This document shows, piece by piece, positions 7,021-13,556 of a stretch of 13,556 nt of DNA. The position numbers and the translations under genes are program-made. The stretch spans positions 9,987 through 23,542 of the forward strand of contig PCCM01000071.1 of the NCBI GenBank assembly GCA_002731735.1, given 5' to 3'. The notes under the pieces are model-generated. The model saw only the letters and a list, made by a program, of their open reading frames with translations. It did not search any database and was not told the origin of the DNA. How positions within the stretch are numbered: the first letter of the stretch is position 1; each line of letters opens with the position of its first letter. The DNA is from Gemmatimonadota bacterium (lineage in GTDB: Bacteria > Gemmatimonadota > Gemmatimonadetes > Longimicrobiales > Gaopeijiaceae).

Positions 7021-7494
7021 TCAGTTTGCGGAGGCGCCGGCCCCGTTACCCGTCGCCGGCGCACAGTCCGAGCAGTACCCCGTCAACTCGAGCTCGTATC
7101 CTACCAAGTGGAATCCGCCGGCCTGCGATCGGAGCGCGGCGACTTCCAAGTCACCGAGTTCACCGGGAACGTCCGAGACCCCACCGCACGTCAGGCACCG
7201 AGCGTGATGGTGGGGCTCCGTCCGCCCACAAAACCGGGCCGAGCCGTCGTCGAGGTTGAGTTTTTTCGCCAGTCCACAACTGACCAACGTTTCGAGGCTC
7301 TTGTAGATAGTCGCGAGCGATATTCCGGGCACTTCGGTACGTACACCCAGGAACACGTCCTCTGCGGTGGGGTGGACCCTGCTGTGGGCGACGAGCCGGA
7401 AGACGGCGGCGCGTTGATCGGTATAGCGGTGGCCGTTCTCCTGAAGCGTCCGGCGCAACACCAAATCATTGAGCTTCGCATCTGATGATTTCAT
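7021..7494 (-). CDS. Fur-superfamily metalloregulator, PerR-like
   Basis: A 157-residue transcriptional repressor of the Fur superfamily, a dimeric DNA-binding metal sensor. Residues 10-75 form the winged helix with a recognition helix (SLATIYKSLETLVSCGLAKKL). Regulatory-site ligands line up with PerR: His41 in HPTAEDVF, Asp82/83 in LDDGSARF, His95-His97 in PHHHARC, and Asp108 in GGVSDVPG. Fur proteins carry Glu where PerR has this last Asp. Structural zinc cysteines are present as C100xxC103 and C141xxC144. I therefore infer a PerR-type (peroxide/iron) sensor, though Zur or Fur roles cannot be excluded. The start is ATG at 7494, just after an AT-rich promoter-like patch; the frame upstream (to 7644) overlaps the divergent gene and is unlikely. 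dacB follows on the same strand, and an unrelated gene diverges 36 bases away. Confidence 0.9.
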   Translation of the reverse strand: MKSSDAKLNDLVLRRTLQENGHRYTDQRAAVFRLVAHSRVHPTAEDVFLGVRTEVPGISLATIYKSLETLVSCGLAKKLNLDDGSARFCGRTEPHHHARCLTCGGVSDVPGELGDLEVAALRSQAGGFHLVGYELELTGYCSDCAPATGNGAGASAN

Positions 7495-7499
7495 AATCT

Positions 7500-7505
7500 T
7501 ACAAT
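7500..7505 (+). promoter_or_regulatory. Candidate -10 box of the divergent 186-residue gene
   Basis: TACAAT matches the sigma-70 -10 consensus at 5 of 6 positions and lies about 25 bases before the ATG at 7531. A loose -35 (TTCGCA, 7475-7480) is 19 bases upstream. It overlaps the opposing -10 of the regulator gene, within an AT-rich island in otherwise GC-rich DNA. Confidence 0.4.
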
Positions 7506-7508
7506 ATA
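7503..7508 (-). promoter_or_regulatory. Candidate -10 box of the PerR-like gene
   Basis: The minus strand reads TATATT, 5 of 6 to consensus. Transcription would begin roughly at 7495-7497, almost at the ATG (7494), suggesting a very short leader or leaderless mRNA. The -35 is poor (TGGCAA at 7526-7531, spacing 17). A regulator bound here could control both directions; no clean PerR box is visible. Confidence 0.35.
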
Positions 7509-7530
7509 CCCCCCGACCCCGGTCCTTGCC

Positions 7531-8091
7531 ATGATCGATGACGCCCAGCCACTGCTGACTTTGGAACCGTTCATCGAGGCGGTTCAGGACGGCGTCACAC
7601 GTGCCGGTTGGGTGCTCTCCGGCCTCCAAAAGACGACCAGCCACCAGTTCGAGGGCCGGTGGCAGGGGGAGAGCTCACGGAGCGCCTACCTCTTTTTTCA
7701 TCACGATGAGAGTCCGGATTTCGTGAGCATCGATGTGTTCCTGGACGAGACCACGAAGGGCCTCAAGGGGAACCTCGCCTTGGTTGTGGCCGGCCCGGAC
7801 ATGGGGCTCCTGGAGCCTATGCCCGACCTTCTCGCGGCCCTCGCCAAGGTCACCGCCGACTGTCTCCCCGATCGATATCGCACTCCGTTTGTGGTGCGTC
7901 TGCGGATGGATGGTCCGGAGGACGATCCATCCGCCGCACAGACGGAGGTCCGCATCAAGCTCACCATCCCGTCGGAAGCCTTGGAGGCTGGGGCGAGCGC
8001 AGTGTCTGCGTTGGCGTCGGCGACAACTACGGCCTTCGAGCAATCCTTGGCGCACGAGGGCCTCAGATCTTTGCTGACAGAGACGGGCTAG
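7531..8091 (+). CDS. Hypothetical protein, 186 residues
   Basis: I do not recognise this protein. It starts MIDDAQPLLTLEPFIEAVQDGV and has no signal peptide or membrane segment, so it is probably cytosolic. The middle alternates strands and turns (SAYLFFHHDES, FVSIDVFLDETTKGLKGNLALVVAGPD), and residues 125-148 contain a further strand pair (TPFVVRLRMDG, TEVRIKLTIPSEAL). The C-terminus (about 150-183) is an Ala/Ser/Thr-rich helix. The codon pattern is strongly GC-biased at third positions, supporting real coding. It is divergent from the PerR-like gene with a 36-base gap, so shared control is plausible. No SD is seen before ATG 7531. A 180-base non-coding stretch separates it from acs. Confidence 0.75.
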   Translation: MIDDAQPLLTLEPFIEAVQDGVTRAGWVLSGLQKTTSHQFEGRWQGESSRSAYLFFHHDESPDFVSIDVFLDETTKGLKGNLALVVAGPDMGLLEPMPDLLAALAKVTADCLPDRYRTPFVVRLRMDGPEDDPSAAQTEVRIKLTIPSEALEAGASAVSALASATTTAFEQSLAHEGLRSLLTETG

Positions 8092-8271
8092 AAGGCTGTC
8101 CAGGGTTGCCGTCCGCTCCACCACCACCCTACTCTGGCGGGAGCGCGCCGGCTGTCTAGATAAGTTCTGAGGTGGGTTCTGCGCTCGGACAGTTCACTTG
8201 AAGGCTGCGGGAATTCAACACACGCATGGAGAACATCACATGGCGGAGGAGATCGAAAACGGGGGACTCGA

Positions 8272-10230
8272 ATGAGTGAAAAGGGTCAAGGTCTGGATGT
8301 TCTCCTCACTGAGACTCGTCGCTTTCCACCCCCCGAACACTTCACGGAAGGGGCTATCGTACGGGACCGCGGCCCCTACGAGAGTGCCTCAGCGGACCGC
8401 CTGGCCTTTTGGGAATCGTGGGCGGAGAAACTGGACTGGTTCGAACGCTGGCATACGGTGCTCGAATGGAACCCCCCTCACGCCAAGTGGTTCGTCGGGG
8501 GAAAGCTCAACGTCTCCCACAATTGTCTGGATCGGCACCTGGACGGCCCTCGCCGGAACAAGACGGCGTTGATCTGGGAGGGAGAGCCCGGTGATGTCCG
8601 AGAGTACACGTACGAGAGCCTCCATCGCGAGGTGTGCCAGTTCGCCAATGCGCTGAAGGACTTGGGCGTAGGGAAGGGGGATCGCGTGGCCATCTACCTG
8701 CCCATGATTCCGGAAGCCGCGATCACGATGCTCGCTTGCACGCGCGTCGGCGCTCCCCATTCGGTGGTTTTCGGTGGATTCAGTCCGGAATCGCTCGCTG
8801 ATCGTATCAACGATGTTGGTGCGAAGGTGTTGATCACAGCGGACGGCGGATACAGGCGAGGGGGGATCGTCCCCCTCAAGGGGAACGCCGATGAGGCGCT
8901 GCGGTCCTGCACAACGGTCGAGAACGTGGTGGTGGTGGCGAGAGGGGCGGACCTCACCGCCAAGGTCGACGCGAACATGCGAGAAGGCCGTGATCACTGG
9001 TATCACGAGCTCCTTGCCGACGCTAGCGCTGATTGCGCTCCGGAGGTCATGGATGCCGAAGATTTGCTGTACATCCTTTACACGTCCGGGACGACCGGAA
9101 AGCCCAAGGGCGTGGTGCACACGACCGGTGGGTATTTGACTCAGGTTGCCGCGACGACGCAGTGCGTCTTCGATCTGAGGGAGGACGACGTCTATTGGTG
9201 CACCGCCGACGTTGGATGGGTCACGGGACACAGCTACATCGTTTACGGGCCCCTGGCCAACGGTGCCACGGTCCTCATGTACGAGGGCGGACCCGACTGG
9301 CCCGAGAAGGACCGATTCTGGGACCTGTGCGAGAAGTATGGTGTGACTATTTTTTACACCGCGCCCACGGCGATCCGGGCCTTCATGAAGTGGGGTGAGG
9401 AATGGCCGGATAAGCATGACCTGTCAAAGCTCCGACTTCTCGGGAGCGTTGGTGAGCCGATCAATCCCGAAGCGTGGATGTGGTACCATCGTGTTCTCGG
9501 CAAGGAGCGTTGCCCGATTGTGGACACGTGGTGGCAGACCGAGACAGGCGCCATCATGATCACGCCGCTTCCAGCGGTTACCGAGACTCGTCCGGGGAGC
9601 GCAACACATCCGTTTCCCGGGATCTCGGTCACGCTTCTCGACGACGTCGGAACTGAAGTGAAGGCGGGTTTCTTGGCGATCACCGAGCCGTGGCCTTCGA
9701 TGCTGCGTACGATTTACGGAGATGACGAGCGGTACCAAGAGACTTATTGGTCCAAGTGGGATGGAATCTACTTCCCCGGCGATGGCGCGAAACTGGACGA
9801 CGACGGGTACTTATGGCTTTTGGGCCGGGTGGATGACGTGCTCAGTGTGGCTGGGCACCGCATCGGAACGATGGAAGTGGAGAGCGCATTGGTGGACCAC
9901 CCCGCTGTAGTCGAGGCGGCCGTGGTCGGCCAGTCACACGACGTGAAGGGTGAGGTCGTGGCAGCGTTCGTAACACTGAAGGGAGGCCAGGAGGGGAGCG
10001 ACGACCTCGTGGTGGAGTTGAAGAAACACGTCGTCGAGAAGATCGGAGCGATCGCACGTCCCCAAACGGTGATCTTCGCGGCCGACCTTCCCAAGACCCG
10101 CTCGGGCAAGATCATGCGGCGGCTCCTGAAGGATGTTGCAGAGGGAAAGGCCCTGGGCGACATGACGACCCTGGCCGATCCGACTGTGGTGGACGAGCTG
10201 AAAGCTCAGTACGAGGCGGAGGAGGGGTAG
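8272..10230 (+). CDS. acs: Acetyl-CoA synthetase (AMP-forming)
   Basis: Acs activates acetate with ATP and CoA to acetyl-CoA through acetyl-AMP in the cytoplasm, feeding the TCA and glyoxylate pathways. At 652 residues it has the family's usual length. The N-terminal ACS domain starts LLTETRRFPPPEHF. The adenylation signature YTSGTTGKPKGV is at about 270-281 and DTWWQTETG at 418-426; the second Trp (421) corresponds to the residue that limits the pocket to acetate. GRVDDVLSVAGHRIG begins at 518 with the hinge Asp, and the C-terminal PKTRSGKIMRR carries the catalytic Lys613, the site acetylated by Pat-type enzymes in relatives. Start: ATG 8272 with GGGGGA five bases upstream. It overlaps an 11-codon upstream reading frame (8240-8275) in ATGA fashion and converges on the acyltransferase gene three bases away. 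Confidence 0.97.
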   Translation: MSEKGQGLDVLLTETRRFPPPEHFTEGAIVRDRGPYESASADRLAFWESWAEKLDWFERWHTVLEWNPPHAKWFVGGKLNVSHNCLDRHLDGPRRNKTALIWEGEPGDVREYTYESLHREVCQFANALKDLGVGKGDRVAIYLPMIPEAAITMLACTRVGAPHSVVFGGFSPESLADRINDVGAKVLITADGGYRRGGIVPLKGNADEALRSCTTVENVVVVARGADLTAKVDANMREGRDHWYHELLADASADCAPEVMDAEDLLYILYTSGTTGKPKGVVHTTGGYLTQVAATTQCVFDLREDDVYWCTADVGWVTGHSYIVYGPLANGATVLMYEGGPDWPEKDRFWDLCEKYGVTIFYTAPTAIRAFMKWGEEWPDKHDLSKLRLLGSVGEPINPEAWMWYHRVLGKERCPIVDTWWQTETGAIMITPLPAVTETRPGSATHPFPGISVTLLDDVGTEVKAGFLAITEPWPSMLRTIYGDDERYQETYWSKWDGIYFPGDGAKLDDDGYLWLLGRVDDVLSVAGHRIGTMEVESALVDHPAVVEAAVVGQSHDVKGEVVAAFVTLKGGQEGSDDLVVELKKHVVEKIGAIARPQTVIFAADLPKTRSGKIMRRLLKDVAEGKALGDMTTLADPTVVDELKAQYEAEEG

Positions 10231-10233
10231 GTC

Positions 10234-11046
10234 CTAGTCCGCCAATGGGTCGGGCGTAGGGGGCCGGCGTGACTCATCGGGCTTGTCTTTGATCTTCTTC
10301 GCTGGAATACCTGCGTAGACGGCGTGGGGCTCGGTGTCTTTCGTGGCGACGCCGAACGCCCCGAGCATGGTCCCTTCGGCGAGATGTACCCCAGACATGA
10401 CCGTGGCGTGGTACGTGATTCGCACACCGGCGCCGATGACCGTCACCGGGGTCGCGATGTCCCGCCCCTCTACGACACCGTGGGAATGGCTGTACACGTT
10501 CGCGAAGTCCGAGACCGAGACGCCATCCCCCAGGCGTATGCCCCCTCGATCATCTAGGAGCACGTGCCGGTGGACCACCACGTTGTCTCCGACTTCCAGA
10601 TTATAGCCGAACGAGATCTTCACATGGTGGAATGCTTTGAAGTTCCGGCCGCACTGCCCAAAAATCCGCTTGGCCAGGAGCCTTCGGAACTTCACGCCGA
10701 GATGCACGTTTTCGGCCAGAAGACTCCGGTCGAACATCTCCCAGAGCCAGATGAGCGGCTTGACGTGTTCGTACCGCTCTAGGTCGATCTCCGCGTAGTA
10801 CTCGGGTTCGAGTGTCACATTTCTGGCGTCCATTTGTGCTAGCGCGACTTGCGTCGAGACGGGAAGCGTCTCCGGATCCACGCCGTTGAGCTGCGCGAAA
10901 TAAATCTCCGTCAAGACCGTACGGCAGAGCTCGTAGCGGTCACAATCCGGCTCATCGAGACGCTCATCGATGGCGCCGAGCCAGCGGTCATAGAGGCGTT
11001 CAGCGTCCTCCGAGATCGCAACAACTCGATTTGGCAGAAACGTCAT
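10234..11046 (-). CDS. Hexapeptide-repeat (left-handed beta-helix) acyltransferase
   Basis: A 270-residue predicted cytosolic acyltransferase, most like the LbH superfamily that includes maltose O-acetyltransferase and CysE-like enzymes. The donor would be acetyl-CoA or another acyl-CoA. Residues 1-120 are a helical N-terminal extension (YDRWLGAIDERLDEPDCDRYEL), longer than in plain maltose acetyltransferases. Residues about 134-250 contain imperfect hexapeptide turns (LEVGDNVVVHRHVLL, IRLGDGVSVSDFANVYSHSHG, VTVIGAGVRITYHATVMSGVHLAEGTMLGAFGVATKD). The His pair at 187/189 sits where catalytic His lies in this fold, and GIPAKKI near 247-253 is a classic family end motif. The tail is charged and Pro-rich. 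Start ATG 11046; SD weak. It converges on acs with a 3-base gap. The acyl acceptor is unknown. Confidence 0.9.
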   Translation of the reverse strand: MTFLPNRVVAISEDAERLYDRWLGAIDERLDEPDCDRYELCRTVLTEIYFAQLNGVDPETLPVSTQVALAQMDARNVTLEPEYYAEIDLERYEHVKPLIWLWEMFDRSLLAENVHLGVKFRRLLAKRIFGQCGRNFKAFHHVKISFGYNLEVGDNVVVHRHVLLDDRGGIRLGDGVSVSDFANVYSHSHGVVEGRDIATPVTVIGAGVRITYHATVMSGVHLAEGTMLGAFGVATKDTEPHAVYAGIPAKKIKDKPDESRRPPTPDPLAD

Positions 11047-11202
11047 GGGTGTCGAGGCCGTACAGTGGAATGAAGAGTCCTAGATGACACCAAACGTTAG
11101 GGGCTTTCTGCGGTCGGGCAAGCCGTGCACCCACACCCCGAGCGGTGTTAACTTGCGGTTAGTGGTCGAACTGAGCAGAAACCCGATCCGGATCTACGTT
11201 TC

Positions 11203-11640
11203 ATGCACGACATACTTCGTGAACGTCTCATACGGAAGATCGAAACTCTGCCCGAGGACCAGGTCTACCAGACACTGGACTACATTGAGTTTCTCGAAGG
11301 CAAGTATGGCGCGGAAGACGGCGAGGAGGCGTCGGGGCTCCGGCGTTTCGCCGAGGCGGTGGAGGACAAGCTCAGAAAGCGGTCGATGAGCCCTGCGAAG
11401 CTTCGCGAGGCGTTTCAACTGCTCTCTGCTGCGGACCGGGTTCTGTCGAACGTTTCTTCCGCCGGGCGAAAGCTCGTGGAAGAACTCACGCCGGCTGGTG
11501 ACGAGGATTCTGCCGCGGGCGACGTGCCCGCGGTGGATGAGGATTCCGACTCCCCACTGGTGGATGAGGATTCCGTTGAGGGTGACCTCCCTGCGGTTGA
11601 TGAGGTGTCCGTGGAGGAGGAGTTCCCCCTGGAGGATTAA
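11203..11640 (+). CDS. Small protein with DUF2281-like N-terminus and acidic repeat tail
   Basis: A 145-residue protein of unknown function. The first 35 residues (IRKIETLPEDQVYQTLDYIEFLEGKYG) recall the short helical segment found in DUF2281-like and antitoxin-like proteins ('LPE......LD.IEFL'). I judge this a weak resemblance. Residues 40-95 are mainly helical and charged (LRRFAEAVEDKLRKRSMSPAKLREAF). From about residue 97 to the end the chain is acidic and repetitive, with several (V/G)DE(D/V)S units. The underlying DNA repeats a 17-base unit (GGTGGATGAGGATTCCG) exactly at 11532 and 11559, with degenerate copies at 11497 and 11595. This suggests expansion by slippage. It ends 138 bases before guaB; a promoter-like sequence in between suggests separate transcription. 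Start ATG 11203; no clear SD. Confidence 0.75.
   Translation: MHDILRERLIRKIETLPEDQVYQTLDYIEFLEGKYGAEDGEEASGLRRFAEAVEDKLRKRSMSPAKLREAFQLLSAADRVLSNVSSAGRKLVEELTPAGDEDSAAGDVPAVDEDSDSPLVDEDSVEGDLPAVDEVSVEEEFPLED
11497..11611 (+). repeat. Degenerate tandem-like repeats encoding acidic DE(D/V)S units
   Basis: Four related 17-base copies begin at 11497, 11532, 11559 and 11595 with offsets of 35, 27 and 36 bases. The middle two are identical (GGTGGATGAGGATTCCG); the outer two differ by a few bases. All share one reading frame, so the repeat preserves an acidic protein tail. Confidence 0.75.
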
Positions 11641-11654
11641 CCGCCCGCCGAGGG

Positions 11655-11682
11655 TTGACTTCGAGACGGGCCTCAGTATGAT
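11655..11682 (+). promoter_or_regulatory. Sigma-70-type promoter for guaB
   Basis: TTGACT (11655-11660) and TATGAT (11677-11682) are separated by 16 bases, with each hexamer matching consensus at 5 of 6 positions. Predicted transcription starts near 11689, giving a leader of about 90 bases before the guaB ATG at 11779. It lies just after the preceding gene's stop, fitting an independent guaB transcript. Confidence 0.7.
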
Positions 11683-11728
11683 CGTCCATGGTAGTAGAAA
11701 ACGCGCCTGTTCATCGAGGGTCCCGAGA

Positions 11729-11748
11729 GGGGATTCTGGGTGGGCGGG
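11729..11748 (+). other. G-quadruplex-capable motif in guaB leader
   Basis: Four guanine runs (11729-11732, 11738-11740, 11742-11744, 11746-11748) are separated by loops of 5, 1 and 1 bases, fitting the G3+N1-7 pattern on the sense (RNA-like) strand. It lies 30 bases upstream of the guaB start. Folding is inferred from pattern only. Confidence 0.5.
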
Positions 11749-11778
11749 CGCCTCGTATATGGGGGATCGGATAACTAC

Positions 11779-13236
11779 ATGGCGGTGATTCTCAAGGAAT
11801 CCCTCACGTTCGACGACGTATTGCTCGTGCCGGGGCATTCGACTGTGCATCCGAAGGATACGGTGGTCACGTCATCCCTTACGACCAAGATCGATTTGCA
11901 GATCCCGTTCCTCACCGCCGCTATGGACACGGTCACCGAGTCGGGAATGGCCATCGCGATCGCGCGGCAAGGCGGGCTCGGCGTCATCCACAAGAACCTT
12001 TCCATCGAGACGCAGGCGGGGGAAGTGGACCGGGTCAAGCGTTCCGAGAGTGGAATGATTCTGGATCCCATCACGTTGTCGTCGGACAAGACTCTCCGGG
12101 ACGCCCACGAGCTCATGGCCAAGTTCTCCATCTCAGGCGTTCCGATCGTCGAAGGTGACGGCCGCCTGGTGGGGATCGTCACCAACCGGGACTTGCAATT
12201 CGAGACTAGTCTTGATCGAACGATCCACGAGGTGATGACCTCGGAGGGATTGGTTACGGCTCCCGAGGGGACGACGCTCGAGGCCGCGGAGAGAATTCTT
12301 CATGAACATCGGATCGAAAAACTGCCCGTTGTGGACGAGGGCGGGAACCTGCTGGGATTGATCACTGTCAAGGACATCTTCAAGCGGCGGCTCTTTCCCA
12401 GAGCGTGTAAGGATGAGCATGGGAGGCTACGCGTGGGGGCGGCGATTGGTGCATCGAAGGACGCGCTCGCCCGAGCCGAGGCGCTCATAGACGCCGCCGT
12501 GGACGTGCTCGTGGTGGACACCGCGCATGGTCACTCCGAGGGTGTGCTTGAGGCAGTGGATCGCACCAGGGCGAAGTTCCCTGACGCGCAGATTGTTGCG
12601 GGCAATGTCGGCACGAAGGAAGGAGCCGTCGCCCTCATGGAGCGGGGGGCGGATGCCGTCAAAGTCGGTGTGGGGCCGGGCTCGATCTGCACGACCCGGG
12701 TCGTAACGGGTGTCGGGCTCCCCCAGTTGACGGCCATCATGGACGCTGTGGAAGGTGTTCAGGATCGGATCCCAGTCATCGCGGACGGGGGAATCCGCTA
12801 CTCGGGCGATTTGGTGAAAGCGCTCGCCGCCGGTGCCCAAGCTGTCATGATGGGATCCATGTTTGCCGGTACCGAGGAGTCACCCGGGGAAAGCTTCCTC
12901 ATGGAAGGCCGCCGCTTCAAGACGGTGCGTGGGATGGGCTCTCTGTCGGCGATGCAAGAGGGTTCGGCGGATCGTTACTTCCAGGACCCGGAGGCGGAGT
13001 TGCGGAAGTTGGTTCCGGAAGGGATCGAAGCCCGGGTTCCCTACAAGGGGCCGATGGCCGACTCGGTCTTCCAACTCGTGGGTGGCCTTCAGAGTGGCAT
13101 GGGGTACTGTGGGGCCGGCGACCTGGAGGAGTTACGGGAGAAGGCGACGTTCGTGCGGATCACATCAGGTGGCCTGCGCGAATCCCACCCCCATGACGTC
13201 ACGATCACTCGCGAGGCACCCAACTACCACATGTAG
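11779..13236 (+). CDS. guaB: Inosine-5'-monophosphate dehydrogenase GuaB
   Basis: GuaB oxidises IMP to XMP with NAD, the committed step of guanine nucleotide synthesis, in the cytoplasm as a tetramer. At 485 residues it has the usual bacterial length. N-terminal KESLTFDDVLLVPG starts the barrel. Two CBS domains lie at about 93-148 and 150-205 and bind regulatory adenine/guanine nucleotides in relatives. The barrel resumes with VVDTAHGHSEGV, then AGNVGTKEGA, the catalytic loop GPGSICTTRVVTG with Cys304, ADGGIRYSGD, the phosphate-binding MMGSMFAGTEESPGE, and the mobile flap around DRYF (Arg399-Tyr400 dyad). The C-terminus holds GLQSGMGYCGA. ATG at 11779 matches the family N-terminus; an in-frame GTG at 11740 would add 13 residues. 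The gene has its own promoter about 100 bases upstream. Confidence 0.97.
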   Translation: MAVILKESLTFDDVLLVPGHSTVHPKDTVVTSSLTTKIDLQIPFLTAAMDTVTESGMAIAIARQGGLGVIHKNLSIETQAGEVDRVKRSESGMILDPITLSSDKTLRDAHELMAKFSISGVPIVEGDGRLVGIVTNRDLQFETSLDRTIHEVMTSEGLVTAPEGTTLEAAERILHEHRIEKLPVVDEGGNLLGLITVKDIFKRRLFPRACKDEHGRLRVGAAIGASKDALARAEALIDAAVDVLVVDTAHGHSEGVLEAVDRTRAKFPDAQIVAGNVGTKEGAVALMERGADAVKVGVGPGSICTTRVVTGVGLPQLTAIMDAVEGVQDRIPVIADGGIRYSGDLVKALAAGAQAVMMGSMFAGTEESPGESFLMEGRRFKTVRGMGSLSAMQEGSADRYFQDPEAELRKLVPEGIEARVPYKGPMADSVFQLVGGLQSGMGYCGAGDLEELREKATFVRITSGGLRESHPHDVTITREAPNYHM

Positions 13237-13258
13237 GAAAACAGGCTACCCCGTACTT

Positions 13259-13286
13259 CCTCGCCTTTCCCTATATAAAGACGAGG
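13259..13286 (+). terminator. Hairpin downstream of guaB, possible terminator
   Basis: Arms CCTCGCCTTT (13259-13268) and AAAGACGAGG (13277-13286) pair with one mismatch (C opposite A) around an 8-base loop CCCTATAT. It lies 23 bases after the guaB stop. There is no U-tract, so it may be a weak terminator or an mRNA-end stabiliser rather than a classical intrinsic terminator. Confidence 0.4.
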
Positions 13287-13333
13287 TGTAAATCTCGTGA
13301 ATCGCAAAATCCCCTAATCAAACCAACCGAATA

Positions 13334-13556
13334 ATGATAAGGATGCCGAGTGCGCGCTTTTCAGTCGGTGACGTGGTGCAACACAAACTGTTCGACTACC
13401 GAGGTGTAATCGTCGATGTCGATACGCACTTTCAGGGAACCGAGGAATGGTACGAGGTCGTAGCCCGTTCGAGACCGCCCAAGCACCGTCCTTGGTATCA
13501 GGTACTGCCACACGGAGCCCAACATCAAACGTATGTAGCTGAACAAAACCTAGAAC
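13334..13556 (+). CDS. hspQ: HspQ/YccV-like protein, partial (5' part; runs off right edge)
   Basis: The frame is open to the edge (74 codons plus one base). The translation after the start, PSARFSVGDVVQHKLFDYRGVIVDVD, then WYEVVAR, WYQVLPHGA and QTYVAEQNLE at the edge, follows the YccV-like (hemimethylated-DNA-binding/HspQ) domain: 'F..G..V.H....Y.GV..D.D', 'WY.V' and 'TY.AE..L'. In E. coli HspQ is a heat-induced adaptor that stimulates Lon proteolysis and binds hemimethylated DNA; eukaryotic homologues sit in FBXO21. The region between the conserved blocks is short compared with E. coli HspQ. Two in-frame ATGs, at 13334 and 13343, are possible; neither has a well-spaced SD. The C-terminus is not visible. 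The gene is less GC-rich than its neighbours. Confidence 0.8.
   Translation, partial: MIRMPSARFSVGDVVQHKLFDYRGVIVDVDTHFQGTEEWYEVVARSRPPKHRPWYQVLPHGAQHQTYVAEQNLE

Noticed and set aside
7486..7508. Possible PerR/Fur box in the AT-rich patch at the regulator's start
   Set aside because: Testing 7-1-7 inverted repeats gave only about 3 of 7 matched pairs, so no operator is called.
8092..8271. Gap before acs examined for promoter, sigma-54 site and terminator
   Set aside because: A TTCACTTGAA inverted repeat and TAGATA are visible, but no -35/-10 pair, sigma-54 -24/-12 element or hairpin with T-tract can be supported.
8389..9417. Long open frame (about 342 codons) on the minus strand opposite acs
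   Set aside because: It is antisense to a complete, unmistakable acetyl-CoA synthetase, and its translation lacks recognisable domains. Long antisense frames are expected in GC-rich coding DNA.

Overview
This window looks like chromosomal DNA of a GC-rich, diderm (Gram-negative type) bacterium. The evidence is a predicted outer-membrane beta-barrel protein ending in Trp-Arg-Phe, a periplasmic PBP4-type peptidase, and dense genes on both strands with a strong GC bias at third positions. The mix of small lineage-type proteins with housekeeping genes suggests Gemmatimonadota to me, but this is an impression from protein style and not a demonstrated assignment. There are no rRNA or tRNA genes, insertion sequences, phage genes or CRISPR arrays, and no gene-free stretch longer than about 180 bases.

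Left part (1-5225). A moeA gene for molybdenum cofactor synthesis runs off the left edge on the minus strand. A predicted outer-membrane barrel protein lies 5 bases upstream of it, probably co-transcribed. Divergent from that pair is an exported protein with three SH3-like repeats and a C-terminal domain that may be an OB-fold. Next comes a membrane protein with zinc ribbons and a C-terminal winged-helix-like segment. It converges, with a 12-base overlap, on an EamA/DMT-family permease. A small 80-residue protein follows.

Middle part (5236-8091). On the minus strand, a Fur-superfamily regulator with PerR-like metal ligands lies upstream of a D-alanyl-D-alanine carboxypeptidase (PBP4/DacB family). 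The regulator is divergent, across only 36 bases, from an unrecognised 186-residue protein. Their promoters appear to overlap.

Right part (8272-13556). Acetyl-CoA synthetase (acs) converges on a hexapeptide-repeat acyltransferase. A small protein with an acidic repeated tail follows, then guaB (IMP dehydrogenase), which has a good sigma-70-type promoter and a G-rich leader. Last is the start of an HspQ/YccV-type gene that runs off the right edge.

Functionally this is a core-metabolism and envelope neighbourhood: Moco synthesis, acetate activation, guanine nucleotide synthesis, peptidoglycan trimming, metal or peroxide-type regulation and protein quality control. I see no defence, mobile or secondary-metabolite system. 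The most unusual items are the zinc-ribbon/membrane/winged-helix protein with a LITAF-like arrangement, the G-quadruplex-capable guaB leader, the overlapping divergent promoters at the perR-like gene, and the acidic repeat protein before guaB.
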